Part shown: positions 1 through 9,065 of the stretch, piece by piece
Position numbering within the stretch: position 1 is the stretch's first letter
Layout of the letters: each line of letters starts with the position of its first letter
The notes under the pieces: model-generated
What the model saw: only the letters and a program-made list of their open reading frames with translations
Told to the model about the DNA's origin: nothing
Databases searched by the model: none
Made by a program: the position numbers and the translations under genes
Origin: Mycolicibacterium peregrinum
Lineage (GTDB): Bacteria; Actinomycetota; Actinomycetes; Mycobacteriales; Mycobacteriaceae
Assembly (NCBI RefSeq): GCF_001665785.1
Contig: NZ_LZSO01000012.1
Coordinates: 397,967 to 461,966 of the forward strand
DNA length: 64,000 nt
Reading direction: 5' to 3'

Positions 1-87
1 GGTAGTGGCATCCCGACCGGCGGCCGACCAATATGGACGGGTGCACAGCGGCTGGCAGAAAACTGAAAACGGCGCGGGGAGCGTCTC

Positions 88-1647
88 ATGAGCACCGGCG
101 CCGAAGTGGTGGTGAACCGCCTGCTCGCCGAAGGCGTCGACGTGTGTTTCGCGAACCCGGGTACCTCGGAGATGCATTTCGTCGCCGCGCTGGATGCCGC
201 CCCGGCCATGCGTCCGGTGCTGTGTCTGTTCGAAGGCGTCGCCACCGGAGCCGCCGACGGATACGCCCGCATCGCCGGCACTCCCGCGGCGACCCTGCTA
301 CACCTCGGCCCAGGGATGGCCAACGGTCTGGCCAACCTGCACAACGCCCGGCGCGCGTTTACTCCGGTGGTCAACGTCGTCGGCGATCATGCGACCTACC
401 ACCAACCGCTCGACGCGCCGTTGGAATCCGACATCGATGCGCTCGGGCACTGGACGGACGGTTCGGTGCATCGGCCCGAATCGGCCGCAGACCTCGACGC
501 CGCCGTGCACAGTGCGGTGCAGAGCGCGACCGGGACGCCCGGACGTGTCGCGACCCTGGTCCTGCCTGCCGACTATTCCTGGAGCAGCGCGCCGCAGAAC
601 CCCTTGCCGGACACAGGTATCGGGCATCAGGTTGTCGACGGACCGTCGACCGACCTCATGGACGTCGCCGACGCCGCCGAACTGCTGCGCGCCCGGGGGG
701 AGCGTGCGGTGGTGTTGCTGGGTGGTGCCGCCACCCACGCGGACGGTCTGCGAGCTGCGGCGCGGATCGGCGCGGCGACCGGGGCGCGCGTGCTGGTCGA
801 GACCTTCCCGGCGCGGCTGGCCCGTGGTCAGGGCGTGCCACCCATCGAGCGGCTCGGCTACCTGGCCGAGCAGGCCACCCAACAGCTCTCCGGGGCAACG
901 TATCTGGTGTTGGTCGGCGCGAAATCCCCGGTGTCGTTCTTCGCCTACCCGGGCAAGCCGAGCGTGCTGGTACCCGAAGGCGCCGAGGTCCGTGCCCTTG
1001 CGGTGAATGAATTGGCCGCACTGGCCGACGAATTGGGCGGCGAACTACCAGCCCCGCCGTCGCCCGGCCCGAGTGAGTTGCCCACCGGCCCGCTCAATCC
1101 GCAGAACCTGGCGCAGGTGATCGCGGCGCTACTGCCGGAGAACGCGATCATCTCCGACGAGGCCAACACCAGCGGCGTGTTCCTGCCGGCGGCCACCGCA
1201 TCCGCCCCGCGCCATGATGTCCTCACCCTGACCGGCGGCGCCATCGGTCAGGGCCTGCCGGTCGCGGTAGGAGCTGCGATCGCCGCGCCGGACCGACCGG
1301 TCATCGCCCTGCAGTCCGATGGCAGTGCCGCATACACCATTTCGGCCCTGTGGACGATGGCCCGCGAGCAACTCGACGTCACCGTGGTGATCCTGAACAA
1401 CCACGCCTATGCCATCCTGCAGCTCGAGTTGTTACGAGTGGGCACCCAGGCCAACGGGGAAGGGTCGCGCTCACTGCTTGACCTGAGTCGTCCGGACATC
1501 GACTTCGCCTCGATAGCGCAGGGATTCGGCGTCCCTGCCACCCGGGCCACCACTGCGGAAGAGCTTGCCGACCAGCTCCGTGCGGCGCTCGCGGAGCGAG
1601 GACCGCACTTGATCGATGCGACCCTGCCTGCCTGGTCGCCGGTCTGA
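88..1647 (+). CDS. ilvX: Acetolactate synthase-like thiamine diphosphate enzyme (IlvX type)
   Basis: A 519-residue protein with the three-domain layout of thiamine-diphosphate enzymes: N-terminal pyrimidine-binding domain (about 1-165), central domain (about 185-300) and C-terminal cofactor domain (about 350-505). The conserved glutamate lies in FEGVATGAADGYAR (Glu49). The metal/diphosphate motif starts at QSDGS (residue 409) and ends at the Asn pair near 437. Length and sequence fit the IlvX branch (M. tuberculosis Rv3509c) rather than the biosynthetic IlvB, which is longer. The precise 2-oxoacid substrate cannot be read from the sequence; benzoylformate decarboxylase-like activity is an alternative. 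The ATG at 88 has a purine-rich RBS (ggggagcg) just upstream. It converges on the methyltransferase that follows. Confidence 0.8.
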   Translation: MSTGAEVVVNRLLAEGVDVCFANPGTSEMHFVAALDAAPAMRPVLCLFEGVATGAADGYARIAGTPAATLLHLGPGMANGLANLHNARRAFTPVVNVVGDHATYHQPLDAPLESDIDALGHWTDGSVHRPESAADLDAAVHSAVQSATGTPGRVATLVLPADYSWSSAPQNPLPDTGIGHQVVDGPSTDLMDVADAAELLRARGERAVVLLGGAATHADGLRAAARIGAATGARVLVETFPARLARGQGVPPIERLGYLAEQATQQLSGATYLVLVGAKSPVSFFAYPGKPSVLVPEGAEVRALAVNELAALADELGGELPAPPSPGPSELPTGPLNPQNLAQVIAALLPENAIISDEANTSGVFLPAATASAPRHDVLTLTGGAIGQGLPVAVGAAIAAPDRPVIALQSDGSAAYTISALWTMAREQLDVTVVILNNHAYAILQLELLRVGTQANGEGSRSLLDLSRPDIDFASIAQGFGVPATRATTAEELADQLRAALAERGPHLIDATLPAWSPV

Positions 1648-2691
1648 TCACTGGGTCGGCCGGCGCTTCTCCAACACCACCGCGGCGATCGGAATGCGCA
1701 TCTCCTCGGGCTCGGCGGACAGCCGTGCCGCGATGCCCGTATGCAGCCGGTCGTAGAACACCGGCAACCTTTCGGGACCGCCTTCGAGTGTCGCCCCCAG
1801 ATCGGCGAATGCCGTGAACTTGAGGAAGTCGGCCCAGCGGGTGCCGAAAGCGCTTGCGTCCCTGTCACTGCGGTAGGCATTGAAGATTCGGTCCTCCGCG
1901 TCGATCAGTTCGACGTGCTGGATCTCAAGCCGCTCGAACCGTCCCGACGGGGCGAACGGTGCGGTGAAATCCGCGGCACGCCGTCCCGCGATCGGCAACG
2001 ACATCCGTGTCGCCTCCTCGGCGCTCACGACACCGGTGGCAATCAGCTCGGTCAACGCGCCGACGACGGCGCGGAACAACGGGCGGTAGCCCAAATCACC
2101 GTCGTCGTCCATTGCCGTCGTCAACACCACCAGGCGACCACCCGGACACAGTTCGCGCCCGCGGAAGGCGATGAACTCGTGCCAATCGTGAGCTGCCTGC
2201 CTGGCATAGGCAGCGCGCACCCGCTCGTCGTTGCTGTAGGCCGCGATGACGTGGTCGGCGACCGGCATCGGCACCTTGCTCAGTCGTGCTACCGCCCAGG
2301 CCGACCAGCCCAGGTGCACGCTGTTCGACGGCAGGATCTGGCTGTAGAACGACCGGCCGATCGCCGAACTGAAGGCCGCCGAATCCCGGTGCCGATAGGA
2401 CTCCGGATCCTCCTCCAGGATTCGGAACATCGTGGAGAAGTCGTTGTCGGCGACATCGGTGTGCGTCACCAGAATCGCGTGCTCGGGTCGGGTGCGGCTG
2501 CGCACCGCTGCGATGGCGGCGTTGATCGGTTGCATCGAATTGTGCGCGGAGCCGGCCCCGTAGTCGGCGATGACGACGGGTTGAGGCGGCGCCGGGATCG
2601 GCACCGTGTGCGCCGCGAGTTCGAGAAGCTTGATAGCCGAACTCATTCCGGCGGCATGCGGGCGGGGTGTGGTTCGGCGCGACCTGGCCAT
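1648..2691 (-). CDS. SABATH-family SAM-dependent carboxyl methyltransferase
   Basis: About 347 residues from the ATG at 2691, which lies 3 bases after the stop of the upstream LapA-like gene, so the two are probably cotranscribed. A longer frame reaches 2769 but would overlap that gene. The motif VVIADYGAGSAHNSM is the SAM-binding motif I of the SABATH family (plant salicylate and jasmonate carboxyl methyltransferases), and LPSNSVHLGWSAWAVARL matches the family's SFYSRLFP...SSYSLHWLS region. These enzymes methylate small carboxylic acids. The acid used here is unknown. The family call rests on motif order and not on an alignment. Confidence 0.72.
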   Translation of the reverse strand: MARSRRTTPRPHAAGMSSAIKLLELAAHTVPIPAPPQPVVIADYGAGSAHNSMQPINAAIAAVRSRTRPEHAILVTHTDVADNDFSTMFRILEEDPESYRHRDSAAFSSAIGRSFYSQILPSNSVHLGWSAWAVARLSKVPMPVADHVIAAYSNDERVRAAYARQAAHDWHEFIAFRGRELCPGGRLVVLTTAMDDDGDLGYRPLFRAVVGALTELIATGVVSAEEATRMSLPIAGRRAADFTAPFAPSGRFERLEIQHVELIDAEDRIFNAYRSDRDASAFGTRWADFLKFTAFADLGATLEGGPERLPVFYDRLHTGIAARLSAEPEEMRIPIAAVVLEKRRPTQ

Positions 2692-2693
2692 GA

Positions 2694-2936
2694 TCAGGTT
2701 CGCCGTCGCCGGCGCAGCAGCAGTCCGATGAGTAGGCCCATGATGAAAATGATGACCAAGATTGACCACATCGGCGACTCGACGGTCACCCAGAGCACGT
2801 GTACACCCACCCGATCACGGTTCTGCGCGACGAAGATCGCAGTCAGGGCGACCAGGATCAGGGCCACCCAGTAGCGCAGGGCGACCCGCCGTCCCGGACC
2901 GGTGGTCGCGGGGGTATCGGTCTCGTCGCGAGGCAT
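2694..2936 (-). CDS. LapA/DUF1049-like small membrane protein
   Basis: An 80-residue protein from the ATG at 2936 (MPRDETDTP). It has two hydrophobic helices (about 24-42 and 54-73) separated by QNRDRVGVHVLW, and a terminal RRRRR tail. This is the usual build of the lipopolysaccharide-assembly protein A (LapA) domain, a small inner-membrane module whose role in mycobacteria is unknown. A longer frame extends to 3092 but would run antisense to the start of the divergent SHOCT protein, so the short form is preferred. It sits immediately upstream of the SABATH methyltransferase. Confidence 0.75.
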   Translation of the reverse strand: MPRDETDTPATTGPGRRVALRYWVALILVALTAIFVAQNRDRVGVHVLWVTVESPMWSILVIIFIMGLLIGLLLRRRRRT

Positions 2937-2982
2937 ACCCCGACGGTAACTCGCTACCTGCCGGCTATGACAGGCTTCGGCG

Positions 2983-3726
2983 ATGAGTAACGGAGGGGGC
3001 GCCCCGCGGACGGCGATCATCCTGTCCGTCATCGCCTTGGTCATCGGTGTTCTCGGCATCATCGGGTCGGTGATGGTGAACGCGTTCGTCATCGCAGATG
3101 ACGACGCCTACGGCGAGGTGCCGATCCCGGGCTCGGCGAGTCTGGAGCTGCCCGCCGGCGACGTGGACATCGCCTACCGCGCCACGACTCTCACCGTGGG
3201 CGGCAAGGGGGTGATGGTCCCTCCGATCCAACTGGCCATCACCCCGCCGACCGGAGTGGCCGAACCGCTCATCACCGACTCGATGAGCAGTTCATCGAAG
3301 ACCAACCGGGAAATCACGGTGCGGGTATTCACTGCCCACATCAAGCAGGCGGGCACCTACCGTATCGACGCCAAGGCCTCGGTCTTCGAGTCTCAGAATC
3401 CCAGGCTGACATTCGGGCACAGCAGTCCCTACTACTGGGTGATGTGGCCCTTCATCGGGATGACGGTGCTCGCCGCTGTCACGCTTGGGCTGTCGATCAT
3501 GTGGAGCCTCCGCGCGGGGAAGCGGGCGACTCCGCTACCCGACTACACGCCGACGTACGCACCGACCGGCATCCCGACGTACGCACCGACATATTCGGGG
3601 ACCCAGGTTCCCGACGATCAGGCCGTCCGGATCGAACAGCTCAAAACCATTGCTGCCCTGCGTGATACCGGTGCGCTGACCGAGGCTGAGTTCGAGGCGG
3701 AGAAGCGCCGGATTCTGGGGAGCTGA
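2983..3726 (+). CDS. Membrane protein with C-terminal SHOCT domain
   Basis: A 247-residue protein with an N-terminal transmembrane helix (about 10-32), an extracytoplasmic beta-rich part (about 40-145), a second transmembrane helix (about 150-170), a Pro/Tyr/Thr-rich linker with repeated PTYAPT units, and a C-terminal SHOCT motif (about 212-247: IEQLKTIAALRDTGALTEAEF). SHOCT is a short oligomerisation module common at the ends of actinobacterial membrane proteins. The ATG at 2983 follows the divergent LapA-like gene by 46 bases. Function unknown. Confidence 0.75.
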   Translation: MSNGGGAPRTAIILSVIALVIGVLGIIGSVMVNAFVIADDDAYGEVPIPGSASLELPAGDVDIAYRATTLTVGGKGVMVPPIQLAITPPTGVAEPLITDSMSSSSKTNREITVRVFTAHIKQAGTYRIDAKASVFESQNPRLTFGHSSPYYWVMWPFIGMTVLAAVTLGLSIMWSLRAGKRATPLPDYTPTYAPTGIPTYAPTYSGTQVPDDQAVRIEQLKTIAALRDTGALTEAEFEAEKRRILGS

Positions 3727-3728
3727 GG

Positions 3729-5102
3729 CTAGGCGGCCCGCGTTACCAGGCCGGAGCGCTGGAAGGATCCGACGGGGACGAACCTCTCCAGTAACGCGTC
3801 GGCCGGCTCGCCGGAGAACTCGGTGATCAGCTGCTTGGCGGCGGCTACCGAGTCGAGACGTTCGACCGGCCTCGGATCATTCAGCAGCCCATAAAGTTTC
3901 GAGGCGAACCGCGGGCTGCCCTGTGCCGCCGCGAAGAACAGGTCGCCGTACTCGGCCAGCTCGGGATCGGACAGGAACAAGCGGGTGACCAGTTGCGCGG
4001 CCCGTGCCCGGTCAGCGTAGAAGTCCTCGAATGCGTTGCGCAGCCAAGCCTCGTCGAACGGTCCGTCATGTTCGGCTGCCTTGCGCACCAGTGCCGCGGC
4101 CTGTAGCAGGCCGCCTTGGGCGCCCTGACCGGCGATCGGATCGTAGGACACCGCGGTATCGCCAAGAGCGGCCACCGGATGGCCACTGGCGGTGCGGCCC
4201 ACCCCGCCACGCACCACCTGGGTGACGGCCCCTTTGAGCCACGAGTGCGGATCGGCCTCGATGGTCCTGAGCTCGCTGACCTCGGGCACATCCCAGTCGA
4301 TGAAGTCGCGGTGCAGCGCGGTGACGATGTCGAGCGCGGATTGCGCGTCCTGCGCGCCGGCGAACCGCTGCTCCCACTCGCTGCCGGGGCGGGCCCAACC
4401 CAGGAATGCCCAGGTCGGTCCGGCATCCTTGTGCAGGTAACCACCCCACCAAGCCTCGCCCTGATCGGAGACCACCGTCAAGGCGCTGTGGCGCCCACCT
4501 GCGCTGCTGCGATGGGCGAAAACCTCAGGCCCGTACGGTAAGCCGGTCAATGTCACCGTCAACAGGCTGCGCTGGGGCCGGTCGTAGGCGGAGCGCTCGG
4601 CGTCGACGGGAAACAGGGACGACAACCCGCCGCGACCGGTGGCAACCAGCGTGAGGTCGGCATTCGCGGCGATCCCGTCCAGGCGCACCGGGTCCACGGC
4701 CTCGACCACGAACCGTCCACCGCGTTGCTGGAACAGGGTGAGCCGATCATCAGCCTTGAGCCGGGTATCCACCGCGAGCCCGACGAAGCCGTCGAAGTCG
4801 ACATCGAAGGCGATCGCCTCCGACCGGTTCGGACCGGAACCGTCCACCACGCGCACACTTTCCCCGGTCGAGGTCGGGGCGGTGGCCAGATAGGTGTTCA
4901 GGCCCAGCGACTCCTCGGCCCGCTGGGCCTCCCCGAAGATCAGCGCGGTGCCGGTGGCCGGAACGTCGTCGCGCAGACTGTGCTGATCACGGTCGCTGTA
5001 GAGGGTGACCTCAAACCCGTTGTCCAGCAGCCCGAGAGCGGCCGTCACCCCGGTTTGCCCCGCGCCGATCACCGCTGCGGTACGCCGATCTGAACTCGTC
5101 AT
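3729..5102 (-). CDS. Styrene monooxygenase (StyA)-like FAD-dependent oxidoreductase
   Basis: About 457 residues from the ATG at 5102 (MTSSDRRT). The N-terminal VIGAGQTGVTAALGLLDNG is a GxGxxG dinucleotide-binding motif. The C-terminal half has HPVAALGDTAVSYDPIAGQGAQGG, the second FAD-binding region typical of StyA-type group E flavoprotein monooxygenases. Such enzymes take reduced FAD from a separate reductase (StyB), and no StyB-like gene lies next to it, so a reductase would have to come from elsewhere. Substrate unknown. It converges on the SHOCT protein, with the two stops 2 bases apart. Confidence 0.7.
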   Translation of the reverse strand: MTSSDRRTAAVIGAGQTGVTAALGLLDNGFEVTLYSDRDQHSLRDDVPATGTALIFGEAQRAEESLGLNTYLATAPTSTGESVRVVDGSGPNRSEAIAFDVDFDGFVGLAVDTRLKADDRLTLFQQRGGRFVVEAVDPVRLDGIAANADLTLVATGRGGLSSLFPVDAERSAYDRPQRSLLTVTLTGLPYGPEVFAHRSSAGGRHSALTVVSDQGEAWWGGYLHKDAGPTWAFLGWARPGSEWEQRFAGAQDAQSALDIVTALHRDFIDWDVPEVSELRTIEADPHSWLKGAVTQVVRGGVGRTASGHPVAALGDTAVSYDPIAGQGAQGGLLQAAALVRKAAEHDGPFDEAWLRNAFEDFYADRARAAQLVTRLFLSDPELAEYGDLFFAAAQGSPRFASKLYGLLNDPRPVERLDSVAAAKQLITEFSGEPADALLERFVPVGSFQRSGLVTRAA

Positions 5103-5167
5103 GGGAGCCACTATGGGCGCGCCGCCACTTGCCGGTAAGGGACTGGCTCAGCGTGATCGCAAACTCT

Positions 5168-6310
5168 CTACCGGAGCGTGGGACCGATCATCGACATCAA
5201 GGGATCGGCGGGACCGATGTCGAGGGTGCATTCGCTGGGCCGCGGATCCGGCACGAAAGCCCAGAACATCGCGCCCGTGGCCCCCAATGCGTGCATCTTG
5301 GCAACCGTCTCGCCGAGGACCTGCTTCCGCTCCCGCAGCGATGCGCAGGAACCGGCCTCCATGCCGATCTCGGCGGCGAACAACGGCTTACCTACGGCAC
5401 GGGTTTGCGCGACGCGGCGCTGTAGCCCGTCGTACGGGTCTCCGGGCAGATAGTCCATCTGCTCGTAGTAGTGGTACTCGAGCACGTCGACGCCGGGGGA
5501 GGCGGCCACCATCTCGAACTCGTCTCCCGCCGACCCGCACTGCCCACCGCCGGCGTGACCGCTGAAGATGATGACGCCGGGGTCCAATTCGCGAATCCGG
5601 GCACCGGAGACATCCAGGAACGCGCGCAGTGTTTCCGGAGCGGTGGCATGGCAACTGCGCTTGGTCCAATGGCAGGTGTGATCCAGGCAGTAGGACGGCT
5701 CGGGTTCACCCACCGCCGTCCACCCGGCAACCGATGGCGAGCCGCCCCAGCGCTTGACGGCGGTGTCCAGCCACGCGGCGAACGTCATCGGCAGGCCGTG
5801 CGATACTTCGGTGCGCCAACCGCCCGCGTACCAGTCGTAATCCTTGAAATAGTCGTTCTCGCAGCCGCCGTCGTCACTGGTGAGCACAGCGATCAGGAGC
5901 TGGCCGTGACGCTCGGCTGCCCGGAACACCGCATCCAGCGCGGTGAAATCGAGCTGTCCGGTGTATTTGTTCACCGCGAAGCTGGAGTAGGCGTTGAACC
6001 GCGTCACCGAATGCGGCGGCAGGCCGGCGAAGTACGAGTCGAGATCAACCTGTGCGCCACACCCAGCATTGATAGACCAGTTGGTGGCCAGCTGGTAGGC
6101 GTTGATGCCGACCGGCCACACCGGTTTGCCATCGAGGGTGAGCGACGTTCCCGAGACGCCCAGCCGCGGAATGGCTGCTTGGCCGGCGGTGGGCTGGGCG
6201 GTCGCGCCGGGCAGTGGCGGCATCGGCTCGGGCGGCGACGGCGAGCAGGCCATCGCGCCCAGCAGTGCCACGCAAAGCAACACCGCGGTGCGAACTGGCC
6301 TGTCGACCAT
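5168..6310 (-). CDS. Secreted lipoprotein, GH5-like glycoside hydrolase
   Basis: A 380-residue protein with a lipoprotein signal peptide: basic start, hydrophobic core and lipobox LGAMAC with the lipid-accepting Cys near residue 22. The mature part is a TIM-barrel-type family 5 glycosyl hydrolase: the VGEPEPSY segment carries the likely acid/base Glu and FAAEIGMEAGSC the likely nucleophile Glu. Related actinobacterial proteins are annotated as cellulase-family or endo-beta-mannosidase lipoproteins; the glycan target cannot be read here. It would act on the outer face of the membrane. The downstream neighbour StyA-like gene begins 65 bases away. Confidence 0.7.
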   Translation of the reverse strand: MVDRPVRTAVLLCVALLGAMACSPSPPEPMPPLPGATAQPTAGQAAIPRLGVSGTSLTLDGKPVWPVGINAYQLATNWSINAGCGAQVDLDSYFAGLPPHSVTRFNAYSSFAVNKYTGQLDFTALDAVFRAAERHGQLLIAVLTSDDGGCENDYFKDYDWYAGGWRTEVSHGLPMTFAAWLDTAVKRWGGSPSVAGWTAVGEPEPSYCLDHTCHWTKRSCHATAPETLRAFLDVSGARIRELDPGVIIFSGHAGGGQCGSAGDEFEMVAASPGVDVLEYHYYEQMDYLPGDPYDGLQRRVAQTRAVGKPLFAAEIGMEAGSCASLRERKQVLGETVAKMHALGATGAMFWAFVPDPRPSECTLDIGPADPLMSMIGPTLR

Positions 6311-6346
6311 TGAGTCAGGTTATCGACTCGCTTCCCGCCGCAAGGG

Positions 6347-6979
6347 CTAATGCCCGCGGGCAACCCATTCGTCGTAGTGGACGATTTCGTCGCCGATGGT
6401 GGTGGTGTCGCCGTGTCCGGTGTAGACGACGGTCTCGCCGGGCAACATCCCCAGTCGCTTGGAGATGGAGTCCAGGATCGTCGGGAAGTCCGAGAACGAC
6501 CGACCGGTGGCACCCGGGCCGCCTTGGAACAGGGTGTCGCCGGAGATCACCGCATTGAGTTCGGGGATCGACCAGCAGACCGAGCCGGGGGAGTGCCCGG
6601 GGGTGTGCAGGGCGTGCAGTTCGAGGCCGCCGGCCTTCAACACGAGACCGTCCTCGACCGTGCGGAAGTCGTTGTCGGGGTGCACGACTCGCCACAACAT
6701 TTCGTCGGCGGGGTGCAGCAGTACCGGTGCGTCCAGTGCCTTGCCGAGTTCGGGGGCAACGGTGATGTGGTCGTTGTGGCCGTGGGTGCAGACCACGGCG
6801 ACGACGTTGCGGCCGCCCACGGCCTCGATGATCGGGGCGGCAGTGTGGGCGGCGTCGAACACGATGACGTCACTGTCATCCCCGACGATCCAGATGTTGT
6901 TGTCGACGTCCCAACTGCCGCCGTCGAGCTCGAACTTGCCGCTGGTGACTACCCGCTGGATCTGCGAAGGCCCGCTCAT
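6347..6979 (-). CDS. Metallo-beta-lactamase-fold hydrolase (Rv2260-like)
   Basis: A 210-residue MBL-fold protein. The metal-binding HxHxDH motif is THGHNDHIT, followed downstream by HTPGHSPGS and a later GHGDTT, giving the usual set of ligands for a dinuclear metal site. It overlaps the mscR stop codon by 4 bases (ATGA), so the pair is translationally coupled. In M. tuberculosis Rv2259 (mscR) is likewise followed by Rv2260. By analogy with glyoxalase II, a role in hydrolysing the mycothiol thioester made by MscR is plausible, but that is inference. Confidence 0.8.
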   Translation of the reverse strand: MSGPSQIQRVVTSGKFELDGGSWDVDNNIWIVGDDSDVIVFDAAHTAAPIIEAVGGRNVVAVVCTHGHNDHITVAPELGKALDAPVLLHPADEMLWRVVHPDNDFRTVEDGLVLKAGGLELHALHTPGHSPGSVCWSIPELNAVISGDTLFQGGPGATGRSFSDFPTILDSISKRLGMLPGETVVYTGHGDTTTIGDEIVHYDEWVARGH

Positions 6980-8067
6980 TTGTCCAACACCACCACCGAG
7001 CGCAGCACCTCACCGGCGTGCATCTTGTGGAACGCGTCCTCGATCGCATCCAGCCCGATGCGCTCGGAGACGAACTTCTCCAACGGCAGCCGGCCCTGCA
7101 GGTACAGCGAGATCAGGCTGGGGAAGTCGCGTTCGGGCAGGCAGTCGCCGTACCAGGAGGACTTCAGTGATCCGCCGCGGGAGAAGAAGTCGACCAGCGG
7201 CATCTCCAGGGTCATGTCCGGGGTGGGGACACCGACCAGCACCACGGTGCCGGCCAGATCGCGCGCGTAGAACGCCTGCTTCCAGGTTTCGGGGCGGCCG
7301 ACCGCGTCGATCACCACGTCGGCACCGAACCCGTCGGTCAGGTCTTGGATGGTCTTCACCGCGTCGAGGTCACGGGCGTTGATGGTGTGCGTGGCCCCGA
7401 AATCGAGGGCCCAGTTCAGCTTCTTGTTGTCGGTGTCGACGGCGATGATCTTCTTGGCGCCGACCAGGGCGGCACCGGCGATCGCCGCGTCTCCCACGCC
7501 GCCGCAGCCGATGACCGCGACCGTGTCGTCGCGGGTCACCGCACCGGTGTTGATCGCCGCGCCGATGCCGGCCATCACGCCGCAGCCCAGCAGACCGGCC
7601 ACGGCCGGGTCGGCCGCCGAATCGACCTTGGTGCACTGACCTTCGTGGACGAGGGTCTTGTCGGCGAACGCGCCGATACCCAGCGCCGGGGTGAGTTCGG
7701 TGCCGTCGGTCAGCGTCATCTTCTGCGCGGCGTTGTGGGTGTCGAAGCACAGGTGCGGGCGGCCGCGTTTGCAGGCGCGGCATTCCCCGCAGACCGCGCG
7801 CCAGTTGAGGATGACGAAGTCGCCGGGTTCGACGTGGGTGACGCCCTCGCCGACGGATTCGACCGTGCCCGCAGCCTCATGGCCGAGCAGGAACGGGTAT
7901 TCGTCGTTGATACCGCCCTCGCGGTAGGTCAGGTCGGTATGGCAGACACCGCAGGCGATGATGTCGACCACGACCTCACCGGGACCCGGATCCGGGATCA
8001 CGATGTCGACCAACTCGACGGGCTGCTTCTTACTCCGCGAAATCACACCACGCACTGTCTGAGGCAT
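6976..8067 (-). CDS. mscR: S-nitrosomycothiol reductase / mycothiol-dependent formaldehyde dehydrogenase
   Basis: A 363-residue zinc-dependent alcohol dehydrogenase of class III type. Catalytic zinc ligands lie in GVCHTDL and GHEAAG; the structural zinc lobe has four cysteines in [15 protein letters not shown]; the NAD-binding Rossmann motif is [12 protein letters not shown]. In actinobacteria this branch uses mycothiol in place of glutathione and detoxifies formaldehyde and S-nitrosomycothiol in the cytosol. The length, family and coupling to the MBL-fold gene match M. tuberculosis Rv2259-Rv2260. The ATG start gives MPQTVRGVI. Confidence 0.88.
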   Translation of the reverse strand: MPQTVRGVISRSKKQPVELVDIVIPDPGPGEVVVDIIACGVCHTDLTYREGGINDEYPFLLGHEAAGTVESVGEGVTHVEPGDFVILNWRAVCGECRACKRGRPHLCFDTHNAAQKMTLTDGTELTPALGIGAFADKTLVHEGQCTKVDSAADPAVAGLLGCGVMAGIGAAINTGAVTRDDTVAVIGCGGVGDAAIAGAALVGAKKIIAVDTDNKKLNWALDFGATHTINARDLDAVKTIQDLTDGFGADVVIDAVGRPETWKQAFYARDLAGTVVLVGVPTPDMTLEMPLVDFFSRGGSLKSSWYGDCLPERDFPSLISLYLQGRLPLEKFVSERIGLDAIEDAFHKMHAGEVLRSVVVLDK

Positions 8068-8088
8068 GCCTATAACCTAATGCAAACC

Positions 8089-8100
8089 GGACAGGTGTCC
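8089..8100. promoter_or_regulatory. Short palindrome upstream of mscR
   Basis: The palindrome GGACA-GG-TGTCC lies 22 bases upstream of the mscR start, within the divergent promoter region shared with the gene beginning at 8170. Its position suits a repressor or activator site, but a 5-bp arm is weak evidence. Confidence 0.25.
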
Positions 8101-8169
8101 AATTAGTAGTCGGATCTCGTCGTCCACTGAATCTCGGCCCGGTGGAGCGTCCGCGCGTTACCGTGAGTT

Positions 8170-9054
8170 GTGGTCGACGATCGAACCCAACTGCTGGTGG
8201 TCGCACGCTCGGCGTATCGGCGAAATGACTGGCGTACCAGCTACGAATCCTTCAGCCGAGTCGACGGCATGCTCGCCCTCGACACCGACGATCTTGCCGT
8301 GTACGCGGCGGCGGCCTGGCGGCAGGGCCATGGCCGCGAATCGGTGCGGATCAACGAACAGGTACACACCCGGCTGCTGCGCACCGATCCGGTGCAGGCC
8401 GCGATGAAGGCGGCCGAACTCGGCCTGGCCTGGTTGGCTCGCGGTCACGTGTCGCTGGCCGGCAGTTGGGGGCAGCGGGCGCAGATGCTGCTGGACGGCG
8501 TCCCGGAGACCACCGCGCACGGTTACCTGGCATACCTACGCGCGGCGACGGCGGCCGACACCGGCGACGACGACCAGTTCGGCGCTGAGACGCGGCGATT
8601 GTCCGTCCTCGCAGAGAACTTGGAGGACGCCGCCCTGGCCACACTGGCGCGGGCACTCGGCGGTATGGCCGCCGTCGCTGCCGGCGATCCGACCGGTTAC
8701 CAGGCGCTCGATCAGGTACTGCTGCCGGTGCTCGACGAACCGGTGCCGATAGAATGGGCGGCAGATGTGTACCGACGGGCGTTGAGCCTGGCGCGGCGGC
8801 AGGGCGCCGGTGATCGGTTGACGTCGTGGACACAGTCGATGCAGCAGTGGTGTGAGGCCACCGAACCGGACTCACCGGAGTCGGCCTACCGCGCGGTCCT
8901 TGACGTGCACCGGCTCTCAGCGGTTGCTAACCCCGATCCGGGGGAGTTGGTTCGGCGGGTGGTCGGACTGCGTCGCCTGGTCGCCGATGTGGATGCGGTG
9001 GCGGCGAGCATGGTCGAGGAGTTGCTTTCCCGGAGTCTGGGGCGTGCCCGATAG
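8170..9054 (+). CDS. Hypothetical all-helical (TPR-like) protein
   Basis: A 294-residue, Ala/Leu/Arg-rich protein from a GTG start. It is predicted helical throughout, with tetratricopeptide-like helix pairs (for example residues 35-75 and 100-150), resembling the TPR regions that follow response-regulator or LuxR proteins, but no DNA-binding or catalytic domain is visible. There is no signal peptide. It is followed 11 bases later by the serine hydrolase and is probably cotranscribed with it. I do not recognise it as a named gene. Confidence 0.6.
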   Translation: MVDDRTQLLVVARSAYRRNDWRTSYESFSRVDGMLALDTDDLAVYAAAAWRQGHGRESVRINEQVHTRLLRTDPVQAAMKAAELGLAWLARGHVSLAGSWGQRAQMLLDGVPETTAHGYLAYLRAATAADTGDDDQFGAETRRLSVLAENLEDAALATLARALGGMAAVAAGDPTGYQALDQVLLPVLDEPVPIEWAADVYRRALSLARRQGAGDRLTSWTQSMQQWCEATEPDSPESAYRAVLDVHRLSAVANPDPGELVRRVVGLRRLVADVDAVAASMVEELLSRSLGRAR

Positions 9055-9065
9055 ATTTGGTCTCG

